A DNA stretch of 64,000 bases from Symbiodinium natans (taxonomy: Eukaryota > Sar > Dinophyceae > Suessiales > Symbiodiniaceae), in assembly GCA_905221605.1 (NCBI GenBank), contig CAJNDS010002173.1:427001-491000 (forward strand). The letters run 5' to 3'. Below the pieces are notes generated by a model that made no database searches, was not told the DNA's origin, and was given only the letters and a program-made list of their open reading frames with translations. The position numbers were made by a program, and so were the translations under genes. Shown in pieces: positions 44,270-56,500 of this stretch (within the stretch, counting starts at the first letter, position 1; every line of letters begins with the position of its first letter).

Positions 44270-46942
44270 TGAGAATATATATATATATATATATAGAATA
44301 TTCTAGTATGTACAAATATACATACATATATCAATGAATCAATCAATCAATCAATGTTTATTTGTTCTTTTTTTGTTTTGATTTTTTTGGGGGGAGGGGG
44401 GGTTTCGAAGTTTTCTGGGTGTCGAGGGTCTGGGGTTTTTAGGGTTTAGGATTTCGAGGGCTTTGGTTTTGGGGTGTTTAGGTTTTTGGGTCAAGGTTCT
44501 TGGTTGGTGGGTTTAGAGCTCGGGTCTAGGGTATGCGAAAATTTGATGTTTAAGTTCTAGAAGGGCCGGTTTTGGGAAATGCCCATAAAGGATATAGGGT
44601 TAGGGGCTTGGGCGTCGTTCTGGGTTGAGGGGGGCTTTCTTGCGGGGGCTCATGGGGCCTTATGGTTTAACGACATTTTGCATATATGCATATCTATTTT
44701 ACACGTATGTGTACACAAGTATACACCATATGCTGTATTACCCAAGTCTTCCGTGATAGATGAGTGTTTCATTGTCTAGGACCACTCCCCACCCCATAAC
44801 GTCGAGAAGTTCCAGTGCATTTAGCTTGTAGCAGAGCTCATGGAAGGCGGCTTAGCGCCAGCATATGCCCTTTTAGGGTGAAGTCCTTGTTGTCCAGCAC
44901 CCAATGCGAACCCCCAAAACACCAACGAGTCCTGACGCAAGCCCAGCGGGAAGCCATGAGCCCAGGCTGAACGCCGACGCCTGGAAGGAGATGTGGAAAG
45001 TGGACATGGAAGGATACCGGGGATGAGCCCAACATCCCCTAAACCTCAAGCCACTGACCCAAAGGCCCAAAGAAACCCTAAACATGAAAACCCTGGGCCT
45101 AAACGAGCAACAGCGGAGGAGCCATGGAACTTCCGATGTGTTTGCAAATGGGGAGGGCTGTGCCCCCCCCCAACCCCCCTGCTTTTGCTAGCCGGGCAAG
45201 CCTGCTTCAAAGCCACTCCCTTGGGGCCTAAAGTCCGAACTTCCAAACTCCCATGGAGCCCAGTGCCTTTTGCTGACGGACAAAAAAAGTTGACACCCCG
45301 TCATACTCGCCAAATCTTATTCCCTCTCAGAATCCTATGATTATGATTCGATGTAAAGTTGCCAAAGCCCCCACCCATTCTAATAAGGTCGGCCCCTGCT
45401 ACTAGGAGGGGGGGGGGGGGGGGGCGGTTTCTGTTCTCTGAATCGGGGGGGGGGGTCTTTTTGGGATATCGGGGCTTCAGGGAGGGGCTTCTCACCGGTC
45501 CAAGGGCCCTTCCTGACACAGGCGATTCTTGCTTCCACTTGTTGGCGAGGAAGCTTTTTGAGAAGGCGCCGCCGAGTGGGTCGTGGGCATGGATAGCTTC
45601 GGGTTTCATGCATGTGGGTCTTGGTGCCCTGAATGTTTAGCAGAGAGACCTGTCTCATAAAGATGAGATGTGTGAATCCGTCATTTGGGGCTCTTCTAAG
45701 GGGGAATTTTGCATGTGGTGTTGAGCAAATATGGTGTGCTCTCCCGCTCTTAGCGTCCCATATATGCGCCCAGAGCTCTCGTCGCTTTCTTGGTTGCTCA
45801 ATTGAAGTGGTCTCTCCGGGTTTATTGGTCAAGTTCTCTTGTTAGACTTTTCTTGTTTTGCACTTTTTTCAGATATGATCTTTAACAACCAAAGAGTCTT
45901 CTGATAGATGCGCTGGGATGTCGCAGTGAAGACGCGGACATATGAACCGCAAGAGAAGTGATTTTTGGGTCCTGCGTGCAGAGCATCTAACACACCAGGC
46001 CTCCTCGGACAATGCCTCGGCGGTCAATCTCATGGTTCGCCTGCTGAGCAGGGACCTTCAGGGGATTGAGTGTGCTGTTGCTGCTTTGCGGGGCAATTCG
46101 GGTTGTACATGGTTCCTGCCGGAAGAACTACAATCGCTTCTGAGCTTGCCTTCCCACAGGGCGATCGTCGGAGTTGTAGTTTAATCGCCGCCTTGGGGAC
46201 TCGAGTACAGCATGGACCAGCATCGAATTCGAGCTTACCTACTAGGTGAGTGCCATCAGACGCACGCAGCCCATCTTTCGACAGTCGCACCCCGAAACCC
46301 GAAAGCTGCTAGGCCTGATTCACAAGCCCTCGGGCCCGAATTTTCGAGCGCAGATTGCTTGGCAGGACTCCTGGCGCGGCTTCGACTTGCCAAAAGCTTG
46401 GGTTGTGGCTGGGGCCGGGGCTGTGACGTGGCGACAATTTCGGGGGGTTTCAGATAGCTTCAGGGCTTCAGAACCTCGGAAGCACCGAGCAGGGTTCTCT
46501 CTCTTCCCATGCTGTGGGCGCTGCAGTTTCGATGGAGAAAGCCTTGTCTCCCCTTGCTCTTGTTTGAAGCAGATGCCTTACACAACCACAGTCGGCAGCG
46601 ATGATTATGATCATAGCTGAAGCCCCACACAGCCCCAGAGCACCAGAAGCCAACAAGCCAACAAAATGCGATTAGTTGAGTCCCGGAGTCTCAACCCGAG
46701 GGCGAGAAGACGATGATGGAAATCCTGGCCACAAAGCGGGGACCTGGCCTGGACTGCGGAGGGTGAGGGGGCAACCGCGGCTTCAGGCTGCTTTCTCTTG
46801 CAGGTCTCAGGGGCTCAGGGCTTTTCTCGCATTCTTCTGGTGATGAAGGGCTGGCCCCTAAACCCCTAAAGAAGCCTGACACTTGTAACCCCGAACGGCT
46901 GAAAACCTGAAGCCCACTGAAGCTCCGGAGCCTCTTTGTGAG
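44270..46942. other. Large intron-like stretch
   Basis: It contains (AT)n at 44275-44295, AATC units near 44335-44355, G-runs at 45405-45455, and TTTAGGG-like words at 44430-44500. Frames at 45633-45845 and 45942-46184 are open but carry no recognisable domain. No exon is confidently placed. Confidence 0.4.
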
Positions 46943-48561
46943 GACAAGGTGATGCAGCTGGCCGGCGGCTTGGCCTCCAACTGCTTCGACCTCCATCGCT
47001 GCTGGGCTTACAGCTTTTTGTAGGCTCAACTGTTTGTGGGGTCTTTGTAGGGTCTTTCGAGGTTTTTGGCTTAGGCTCAGGTGTAGGGTTTGGGACTCAG
47101 AACCCTCAAAAACCCAATAAAATCCTCCTTCCCTGCCCCTCCCTAAGAAGCCCAACTCAGGCCAGCGGTGCCTCTTCGCCGCAAGCGAGCATGGCAACCG
47201 AGTCTTCGTGGAGGCCATGATCCAGGAGGAGTGCTTTGTGTGAGTTTGCCTTCTGAGGGCCCCACTGTTTCACGCGCCAGTGGCACGCCGACCTCCAAAG
47301 CCCCGTACGCTGGACGCAAGCCGGAGACCAACGGGAGACCAACAGCTTGGGCCTTGTTTGGAGAGCGCGTTCCAGGACGACGACGCCGTCACGCACTGGA
47401 TGGACTTGCGCAGCCCTGCGCACGAGTCGGTGGCTTGTGTCGCAGTTTGTGGCTTACGGGTTTGTTAAAAATACTGGTTTGTTCAATATGCGCAGGAGGG
47501 ATCGAAGTGAAGGAAGGGTCGAAACTCGTTAAGGATGCAATACCGTTGAGCCCGAACATGCAAAGGACACGACAAAAAATGATTACGGAAGACGCTCACA
47601 ATGACATGCTCCCTCTCTCCCATCTGTTTGCAGAGTTTTAGATGCTCTTCAGCGGGAGCCTTAGCAGGTCCTCCTTCGGGTTTTTTCGGTTTGCTTGTTC
47701 CGCGACCTTTTGCTGCTTGACAGCTTGTTTCCACAACCGTTTTGGATGATTGTGTGTAAAGTTTGCCATGCTGCTTCAGATGATCCTCTTTGCTGTCTTT
47801 TAGGGTTTGCTGGGAGGAAAACTCTCTTTGCGGGCGGGCTTGCCGGGGCAGAGATTTTTGTGGATACTTCTTCGGAAGTCAGGGTCACGCAGCTCCATGT
47901 GCGCCGACTGGAGCACCGGTAGCATTGAGCCCCGAACCCGAGAAATTCTCAACCTTCAGGCCAATAACTAAACCCTGAAACCCTCCCAAATTCCTTCCAG
48001 CCTTCACACCATCGAAGCTCCCGGAGCCCCCAAGCTCAGCCTTGACCTCAGGATGCCATTGTTGATTGGCTCAGGGTTAAGGGGTCTTAGGGGTTAAGGG
48101 GGGCATCCGTCGCAGTAGGTGCTCCATGCGCTGGCGCGTTGCCGGAACTACGCTACCAAGCTGCTCTTGATCTTGGGGGTTGTGGGGGCTCTTTGTAGGG
48201 CGGCCCCTGTTTTGGTGGTGGCTCTCTCCTGCCTAAACCTTGGGCGCAGGTTTCGTATGCCTCATGCGAGGCGAGACATCCCTAGAAATCCAGAGCATGG
48301 CAAACGCTTGTCTCTTGCGAGCTTGAGCCTGAAGAGGCGTAAGCTTTGCTCATCGCCTGAATAAAGAAACATCTTATTGCATCCAGTTCTTAGTTGCTCC
48401 GGCATCATCATCGCTGTTATCTAGAGACCCATATTGAATCCTGAACCACGAAACCCTCTTCAAGCCCCGTTCCCTTCAGAGACATCCAGGATGCCAGTGT
48501 GGATCTCTTTCGCTTCTTAGAAGCCCGGGCGGAGATGCAAGGGAAGGTCGACAAATGGCAG
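46943..48561 (+). CDS. Exon chain of the ankyrin-type gene (part 8)
   Basis: Exon cores: 46943 to about 47010 (DKVMQLAGGLASNCFDLHRC), 47161-47225 (QRCLFAASEHGNRVFVEAMI), 47376 to about 47428 (DDDAVTHWMDLRSPAHES) and 48480-48561 (DIQDASVDLFRFLEARAEMQ..KWQ). The second and third join in phase through a GA donor, with TCCAGGA repeated at both splice sites. QRCLFAASEHGNRVFVEAMIQ is ankyrin-like. The acceptors at 47160 and 48479 are preceded by C-rich ACCCTCAAAAACCC and AACCACGAAACCC. The GA donor at 48562 joins in phase to the exon at 50891, which would place the methyltransferase gene in this intron. Confidence 0.6.
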
Positions 48562-49253
48562 GACCGGGAAGGGTTGTTTTTACTGTACGCCCACTTCTCA
48601 CATGTGCTGCCCAAGAGTAGAATGTCCTTTCGTGCCTCTTGAACTCTATGGGTTTCATTTTAAGACCACCTGAAATGTTGTGAGAATCCGATGTCGCCTC
48701 TGCCAGGAGCTGATGCTCCAGCGTGGGGATGCCGCTGGGCTTGCAGCCAAAAATCTGATCTACAACGCATTGTCTCTCAGGCGCAAGGCATTGAGCCTGG
48801 GAGCTTTTGGCGCAAAATGAATCCGAAGCCAAGGTCCCACGCCCCAGGGTTGAGGGTGATCTGTGTGTCAGGTCTGGCTTGGAAGCCTAAACCCCAACTC
48901 AGTCTTTTCACCGTGCAAAGCCCCAAAATCAGGACAAAAACCGTCAACCTGAGAGCAGTGGCCTGAGTTGTACGGATAGGGTTGCTCCGTCCCCCACGGC
49001 CCTGATATACCGATATACCCCTTCGAAGTTTCAACCGTAAGCCCCGAGCCACAAGTCTGGAATTCTGGTGCCTCCAGCGTTGAAGCAAGGCGAAACGGTC
49101 GCCACTCCACTGGGCGGCCGAGACTGGCAATGCTCCACGGTTCAAGGGCAGGTTGGTTTGCTTCACAAAGGGATCGTAGGTTGTTTTGGTCATGTTGGGT
49201 TTAACCCTGCCGAGCTTTCTTTTGATTTGTGCAAGATCCGGCAAGCTCTGTTT

Positions 49254-50906
49254 ATGCCCACCAGCCGACTGCCAGCCGACTGCATGTTTGTGAGGGATCC
49301 ATGGCTCTCAACATGCGGTGGTTCGCCCGGCCTGGCCTGGCACGTCCAGCGACCTGTCTGGCGGAGCCGCGCCCGGGTGTTGGATGCATCGGTCGCGTCG
49401 GTCGCGCGTTGGGCTTGGAACTTGTATGAGGATGTGCTGGATGCCTGCACCTCGCTGGAAGCTGGTGAGCACGGGTGCCAACAGTTGCGAGGCACTGCAG
49501 TGGTGAGGTCGGTGCGGGAGCATCGGCATGCTGTTTTTCTGGATGTAAACGATGTGGATGATGTAGCAAGAGTAGAGCACACAGGTGCAAGAGACACGCT
49601 GCAGGTTGTGGTGCCACTGAACTCTACTACAGCGGCAAGCACAGAACTACTGAGGCCGGGGATTCTGCTGAGCTTGTCTGGATGCCCTGGCAGGACACGC
49701 AAAGGCCAGACATCACTGTTTGCTGATGGCTTTGCTGTGAAAGGTGTGACACCTGCAGCCTCCCCGTCCTTGCTGGCCACCCTTCTGAGCTGTGCGTTGG
49801 CGGGCGTCGTGCGGCGAAAGGATGTTTCCCGCTGGCTCCACGTCACGGAGGGCGAGTTGGATGCGGTGCTGGACGCGGACGTCACAAACGAGGCCGGACG
49901 CCGCAGCTTCTGCTCGCGCCGTGCGCGCTTCCTGCGCTTGGGCCGTGAGCACCGCGCGCGCCGCCGTCAACGGAGCCTGACTGCAGAGGAACACCGGGCA
50001 TTGGAGGCTTTCCAGGGGTGGGGAGAGCTGCTCCGGAACTGCACGGCGCCGCTGCCCGAAGACTGTGCAGCCCCCGTGCTGGCATCGCTGGGGCATGTGG
50101 ATCCCGTCGCCAACCTGGGCGGTGCACGCCCCCACCTCGAGGTCTTCTCCAAGAACAAGAAGCGCCCACAGGTCCAAGCGATGACGAGGCTTGTCTCGGA
50201 GCTTCGTCAGCTTGCACACGATGCGAACTCTGTGACCGACGAGGGCAGCGTGGACGTCGTGGACGTCGGCGGTGGCCGCGGTGACTTGGCAATGGCCGTG
50301 GCCGCACTTTTGGGCGCGCGAGTCTCGGTGGTCGAGTCCTTCGCTCCCTCTGCGTATCAAGGCCAGCATCGTGCTCGTGAACTGAACCTGGCTGTGGACT
50401 TCCGCATTTCAAGCGCCGTATCGCTGTCCAGTCAACTCGAGGAACAAGAGCGATCGCCAATCGTCATGGCTTTGCATGCCTGTGGTGGCCTCACCGATGT
50501 GGCCCTGGAAGCGTGTGCCAAACTTCGTTTGCCCTTTTGCATCTGCCCCTGCTGCTACGCATCGCAGCCTCAGTTGCGATCAAGACCATTGGCACCGCAA
50601 GAACAAGTGTTGCAAGGGCTTGCGGAAAGCAACGATCTGCCTCGTGATGTCTCCCAAATGGCCGCCTTTGGCATTAACGGTTTGCGCCTACGCCACCTGG
50701 ATCCTCTCCGGGAGGGCTCAAAGAGCTCAGACCACCCAGACTTCTTGGCCTTGACGCCGCAGCTGCCTCCATCCTGGATTGTTCGTGTCTACACTTTCCC
50801 CCGGGAGTGGTCGTCTCGAAACCTGGTTCTTTGGGGACATCCGCGCGAGATGGGGAGCAACAAAGGGGGAGCGGGAGTAAACTTCTGCAGACCAAGTCCC
50901 ACTTGA
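49254..50906 (+). CDS. OB-fold plus GSTCD-like methyltransferase fusion protein
   Basis: An intronless frame of about 550 codons from the ATG at 49254 (the frame is open from 49068; 49281 is another start). The N-terminal third contains LRGTAVVRSVREHRHAVFLD, DTLQVVVPLN and GCPGRTRKGQTSLFADGFAV. This is the strand pattern of the OB-fold anticodon-binding domain of class II aminoacyl-tRNA synthetases (GxxxxTxxGxxSL). The C-terminal half has a Rossmann SAM-binding motif, VDVVDVGGGRGDLAMAVA, then MALHACGGLTDVALEACAKL and CICPCCYAS. The LHACG...CPCCY pair is characteristic of GSTCD/METTL25-type methyltransferases. I infer an RNA- or tRNA-related methyltransferase; the substrate is unknown. The last ~16 nt overlap the ankyrin-type exon at 50891 in another frame, so the true C-terminus may be earlier. 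Confidence 0.75.
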   Translation: MPTSRLPADCMFVRDPWLSTCGGSPGLAWHVQRPVWRSRARVLDASVASVARWAWNLYEDVLDACTSLEAGEHGCQQLRGTAVVRSVREHRHAVFLDVNDVDDVARVEHTGARDTLQVVVPLNSTTAASTELLRPGILLSLSGCPGRTRKGQTSLFADGFAVKGVTPAASPSLLATLLSCALAGVVRRKDVSRWLHVTEGELDAVLDADVTNEAGRRSFCSRRARFLRLGREHRARRRQRSLTAEEHRALEAFQGWGELLRNCTAPLPEDCAAPVLASLGHVDPVANLGGARPHLEVFSKNKKRPQVQAMTRLVSELRQLAHDANSVTDEGSVDVVDVGGGRGDLAMAVAALLGARVSVVESFAPSAYQGQHRARELNLAVDFRISSAVSLSSQLEEQERSPIVMALHACGGLTDVALEACAKLRLPFCICPCCYASQPQLRSRPLAPQEQVLQGLAESNDLPRDVSQMAAFGINGLRLRHLDPLREGSKSSDHPDFLALTPQLPPSWIVRVYTFPREWSSRNLVLWGHPREMGSNKGGAGVNFCRPSPT

Positions 50907-51348
50907 AGCCCCAGAGCCTCTGTGAGAAGCAACACACCGAGGCTGAGCTGATCCGCACGATGTTCCTGATCAAGCAGTCGCCCAAGGCAGGCGGCAGGGT
51001 GAGATTTTGACCTCGAGTCCAGAGCTCTCAAACACTTCAGACTCTAGCAGGCTCTAATTTGCTCTAGCAGAGATGAAGCTTCCCCAAACTGCTTCTTGGC
51101 ACCAAAGCGACTTCCCCAAGAAACCCAAGAGGCCTCTCTCAGTGCAAACTTGCCGCAAGAGACTTACGAACGCGCCTCAAACACAAAGGGCCCCAAAAAA
51201 GAGAGCGTGAAAGGCCGGAGAGGCCCCTGCACTCCACCGAAGCTTCTCTGCGCAGGACTTCAAGGAGTGGTTGAACGCCAAGGGTGTGGAGGACAAGTCG
51301 CCAATTGAGCTCTGCACGGATGCGGACGCGGCAGAGCACCTCGCATGA
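50891..51348 (+). CDS. Exon chain of the ankyrin-type gene (part 9), possible C-terminus
   Basis: Exon 50891-50998 (SHLKPQSLCEKQHTEAELIR, TMFLIKQSPKAGGR; GT donor) joins in phase to 51256-51348 (DFKEWLNAKGVEDKSPIELC, TDADAAEHLA, stop TGA 51346-51348). GVEDKSPIELCTDADAAEHL has the form of a final ankyrin repeat (SPIELCTD), so this may be the end of the gene. A GC donor at 51343 is a weaker alternative in which the gene continues. Confidence 0.65.
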
Positions 51349-51990
51349 TCCCCACAATGTTTGGGACTCGAGTTTGACGGCTCAGATGAACCGCCTGGGC
51401 TTGTGTGGAGTCTGCCCACCACTCACACTCACATCATCAGTCCTTTAAGTTCTGAACTCAACTCGAATCTCAAACCCTACACCGTCTAAATCTTAGTCTC
51501 TAATCTAGACTCCCCTCCCCAAGGCCCTTTTAAGATACGCCAGCCCACCCATGATTGTACAAGGGTAGTCGAGGGTGCAACCTAGGATTAAACTCGAACC
51601 CTCAGCAACTTGAGCTGCGTGCTGAGGAGCCTGTTCTGCAGTTCGCTTGTCTTGCCGGAGGACGGCGAACGTACGGGAACTGTCTTTTGGCCCAAGGAGG
51701 GTGGGGTTTATGGCTTTGGGGTGCAGGGGATCGAGGGTTTCTGCAGACCTTGCAGATGTGCTTCGTAGGGCCCTCTGAAGCGCATCCCAACAAGATACCA
51801 TTAGGAGTAGCAACTTGCATGAAGCCCTGGCACATTTAGCCCTCAAGGCCCTCCACCACCGAGAGCAGAGAGAGTTCCACTTGAGCATCTGATAAGAATT
51901 CGTTTCGCGGTTGCCTCAGATTTTACCAAGGACACTGCCACCAGATGCTTACGTAGTCTTCGTACCTGGGGCCTCTGCACCTCCTTCCAG

Positions 51991-52065
51991 GACCTCAATC
52001 AGCTGGCCCCGTCCGTCGCTGTCCGGATCTCGCAGCTCCAGCTGCAGGCCGACGGAGGGATCCGG
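51991..52065 (+). CDS. Candidate exon DLNQLAPSVAVRISQLQLQA
   Basis: It follows CTTCCAG and ends at a GA donor just before an in-frame TAG. The composition is helical with no known domain. If the ankyrin gene ends at 51348 this belongs to a following gene. Nothing firm is seen from 52066 to 53500; a CxxC...H...C zinc-knuckle-like pattern at 52780-52824 is too short to call. Confidence 0.45.
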
Positions 52066-53500
52066 GAGTAGTGGCGTCGTGGCAGGGTTTTGATTCAGGG
52101 GAGTTTTAGGATTCGTTCGTCTTCAGAGCTTGCAAATTGGTCGAGGATTTGCCAGGCTTTGGGAAGGGACCACCTTCTCAGGCCCTAAACCTTGGACACT
52201 AAACCCCAAACTTTGAGGCTTCAGGGAAACACGGCGATGAGCAGGAGCGAGCGTGCCGAGGTGTTAGCAAGGCTGGCTTCGAGCTGTGCGACAGGTACAG
52301 CAGAGGAACCGGAACACACAGGATAGACGCGACATGCCCGGTGCGACTGCACCACCCTTTGGCTTTTGTGTTGGCCCTTTGAGGGCCCAGGCCCACGTCC
52401 CCGAAGGCCATGCCCAAGAGACCTCGATCCAGAAAAAGAGAGCAGCTGCTTTCTCAACCGAAGCTTGACACATCCACCATCAGGAGGCCCCCACGAGGCC
52501 TCCAATTCCCAAGAAATGGAGTCCCAGGGCATGCCTCATCTTTGCACGGAGCGCACAGAGAGAACTCTTCGGAGCCTTTCTTAACGCTTTTGCTGCACGT
52601 TTCCCGACAACCGGGGACATGAAGAGAAACTAAGAGGGGGAACCACGCGTAAGTGGGAAGTATGAGCGGTAAGGAAGTTCCTTTCTGTTGAGGTGACAGG
52701 AGAGGAAGAGAGAAAGGGAGAGAACAATTGGACATCCGAATGATATGTGATCTAACGATGCAACACTGGCGCGTCGAGATGCAACCGCTGCGGAGAGCGC
52801 GGACATGCGCATGACACGGACTGCAGCAGGAGTAGCAAGTAGCGGGCCGTTATGGAAGCGCATGAGAACCTTGGAAGGCTTCAAGGTGCCGCTGCGCTGT
52901 GCTGCTGTCAAAGCCAAAAACTCACCGTGCTGTCGGGTTTTTGAAAACGCCACTGAGTATGTGGTCTTCATGAAAACCCCCCAAGCCCACCAAAGCTAAG
53001 ATTTGGATGAGTGTGTTGGGACGGAACGTGAACATCAGTCGCACGCCATACATGTCCCGCGTAGTGGTGTCTCCTCAGCTCTGAGATTCCCCAACCGAAT
53101 GTCGGCTTGTCCTTTGGGGGGGAGGTGCACATCACTTTGCACACAGACCACGCCGATCGTCCTGAGAGGCGCCTGGGGCTCCGGGGTGAGGGTTCAAGGG
53201 CTTGAGAGGCTTGAGAGGGCTTCAGAGGCCTTTTGGGGGCTTTAGGCGTTTGTGGCGTGGTTGTTCGTTTGTTGTGCTTTGGGGCGGCTCAGGGTTGAGG
53301 GCCTCAGGCTACGGTTTCAGTACCAGGAGGTACGTTGAGTCGGAACACATGAGTTTCTTCGTTCAGTTTTTGTAAGAATGGCTTGGCAATGTCGCACGCG
53401 CTTGCAATCCCCTCCATGCGACGTGAGCAACCCTGGAGGCAACTTTAAACCTAAAGAATCTTCGGCAGCTGTTTCTTTGGGCTGAAAGCCGTCAGCCGAG

Positions 53501-56500
53501 GTATAACTACTTGGTCAAGTCCTTCAGGGACAAGGTGACCGGCAAGGATCTGCTGCACAAGCTAGACACGGTTCCGAAGGACGGGCGGAGGTGTGTCTTC
53601 TGCCTCTTGAAATACCGAGCCCAGCACAAGTTCTGAGGACGAACCGCACACATTTCACACACATTTCGCGCACATGTACATGCAGATGTCCCAATACCCT
53701 CCCCAACGGAGAATCACCCAACTGTGATAGCACCGTTGGACGGGCCACACGCATTCTTCTCTTCTACTTCTCAGCTGTGCTGGGATGTCCCCAAGAGGAC
53801 AAGCTTACCGAAGCCTTGATCATAATGTGCCTCGTCGGTCGATTGGATGTGGTCTTGGTGTCTCATTTGAGGATGCAGGGGTTTCAGGATTTGTGATCTG
53901 GCATCTTCGGGAAGCGACGAGCAAGCTGGGTGTCTGCCGTGGATTTCGAAATTTTTTTGGTTGCTGAACTCAAGGCTTGACTCCCTCGAAGGAGAACCTG
54001 AACTCTCACCAGCATGCCCTCCCAAACGAGATCCAACTCCCAGGCCTTAAACCCCGAAGTGCAAAGACTACACCCCCAAATGCCCAAATCCATCGAAAGG
54101 GCCTCGAAACTTTCGCGATTCTATGGTCTCTTGCACATATTCCGCTTCGCGTGTTAGGGCCTAAGGTCCCACTCAATCCATTGTCACCTCCCCAGCTACC
54201 CGCAGATGTCGAGGCCCTTCCCCCACCGCACTAGGGATCGCTCAGAGAATCTATTCATCAACAGGCGCTCATCTCTCCAGTGCCAGCATGGCAATGCTGC
54301 ATCTTTTGAGGACGCTGATGCCTAGACATGTTCATCTGTTGTGTGGGAGCGTTCGCGAGGCCGCTCGTGACCAGCTTTGGCCCTTGCAAGTTGGTGTAGG
54401 TGTGCCCTCAGGAAGCGAAGCTGCCGTGCACGCTGCGCGACACTGGCTGCAAAGCCATTCTGGGCATGAAAACCGCGTCCTGGTCAAGCTTGACTTCCGC
54501 AATGCCTTTAATGCAGTGTCTCGCGCGTCCGTTCTCCGGGAGGCCCGCGCCCGAGTTCCGGAGGTTTCTTCTTGGGCCGACTGGTGTTATGGACAGAGCT
54601 CCCGGCTCCGTTTTGGAAAGCACGTCGTCGCTTCCACATCTGGGGTGCAACAGGGCGACCCTCTAGGTCCCCTTCTGTTTGCCTTGGCCCTTCAACCAGC
54701 CCTTGCAGCGGCCGCTGCAGCGGCGCGCCTGGACTTATGCTTCGCGTACTTGGATGACGTCGTGTTAGCTGGCGGCCCTGCTGACGTGGCGAAGGCCTTG
54801 CGTGCTCTCTGTGAGGTTGCCGGCCAGGCCGGCCTTATCCTCGAGCCCACCAAGTCTGAAGTTGTCCTTCCTGGCGCCGCCTGCAGCCCTGACCTCCGCG
54901 CCCTGCCGCCGGGCCTGGTACGCCGTGTCGGCGAATTCGAGCTCCTTGGTGCGCCCATAGGGGGTCTCGCTTTCTGCAACCAACACTGCGTGACCCACCG
55001 TGTTGATAAGGCACAAGCTTGTCTGAACGCCCTTGCTGAGCTACCGGACTCGCAAACCGCGCTCCTCCTACTTAGGCATTGTGCTTCCTACACTAAGTTG
55101 GCCTATTCCATGCGGGTGACCCCGCCGGCGGCCCATGCAGATGCCTTGCAAGAATTTGACAGTCGCGTTCGAGCCTCGCTCGAACTAATCGGGGGGCTCC
55201 AACTCACTGATCGCGCTTGGCAGCAGGCGACCTTGAGAGTTGCTGCCGGCGGTTTGGGGCTGCGCAGCGCGGCCAAACACGCCCCCGCAGCATACATTGC
55301 CTCCGCCTCCTCGTGCTCGGAAGCTTGTGCTGCGCTGTCGCATCAGTACGTTTTGGACCTCGCCCACCCGGCAGCCCAATACAATGCGACGGTGGCCCCT
55401 GATGCTGCGCTCCCCCCTCAGCCTGTGCCCGTTAGGCAGCAAGAGTTGTCAAGCGCCATTGATGCCGCTGAACGGCAGGCCTTGATTGCCTCTAGCGCGG
55501 GCGAGGCTGACCGTGCGCACTTGCAGTTGCTGCAGCAACCAGGAGCCGGTGCCTGGCTGCTAGCCCGCCCAGCCGAAGCCCTCGGTCTGGCCCTTGAGCC
55601 GGCTTTCTTCCGCGTTTTGCTCCACCTCCGCCTTCGCCTCCCCGTTGCACCGTCCGAGGGCTACTGCCCGTTCTGCGATGGAGTGGCTGACCGGTTTGGA
55701 GACCACGCCCGCGTGTGCCCATGCGGGGGAGACCGCTGCAAGCGCCGCAACCGGCTCCGCGCGGTTCTCGCAGAGCGGGCTCATGCTGCAGGCTTATCCC
55801 CTGAGATTGAAAAGCCAAACCTCCTCCCCGCCCGCCCTGCTGAACTTGGAGCCTGTGAGGCAGGCGCAGTTGGGGAGTCCGTCGGGGGTGGCCGCCGACC
55901 AGCCGATGTCTTTGTGCCTCATTGGGGGTTGCACGGGCCTGCAGTGTTCGACCTTGCCGTCACGAGCGGCTTGCGATGTGGGGCAGCTGCCGCCTCTGCT
56001 GCAGATGGCTCTCACACTTGTGCGGCTTACGAGGAACGCAAGCGTTCCCATCTTAACACGGCAGCCCTCTGCCGAGACCAGGGGCTGCAGTTCCTCCCCC
56101 TCATTGCGGAATCATCCTGTGGTGGCTGGGGACGTGAAGCAATCAAAGTCTGGCGCACACTCGGGGCGCTCCTGGCCGCTAAGTCCGGTGATGGATCGGG
56201 CGCGGCCACCGAGCAGCTTTTGCAGTGCCTCAGCGTCACGCTCGAACGCCCGTGCTGTCTTGCGCCGCCTGCCCGACGGCGCGCAGTCCGCCTCCACTCC
56301 GCTGCAAAACCCGTGATCCCGAATGCTCCCAAGCTGGGCGCCTGTGACAGAGCAGACCTCTGCCCTTGCTTATCTTGCTTGCCCTCTGTGCCCGGCCTGC
56401 CTGGCCCTTTTCGCACCTGACCTCTGCTTGGGCTCGTCGAGCTTCCTCTGGCCTCCGCTTAGTTCCATCAACCTTCTTGCGCATAGCTTGTAAAGTAGCA

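Noticed and set aside
49190-50460. Minus-strand frames of about 190-230 codons
   Set aside because: Shadows of the methyltransferase gene, whose sense frame has recognisable domains.
52780-52824. CxxC-x4-H-x5-C zinc-knuckle-like peptide
   Set aside because: Spacing differs from the usual CCHC knuckle, stops flank it closely and no other gag-like sequence is nearby.
54408-56484. Minus-strand and alternative-frame ORFs over the LINE
   Set aside because: The sense frame contains all RT and endonuclease motifs; the others are composition effects.
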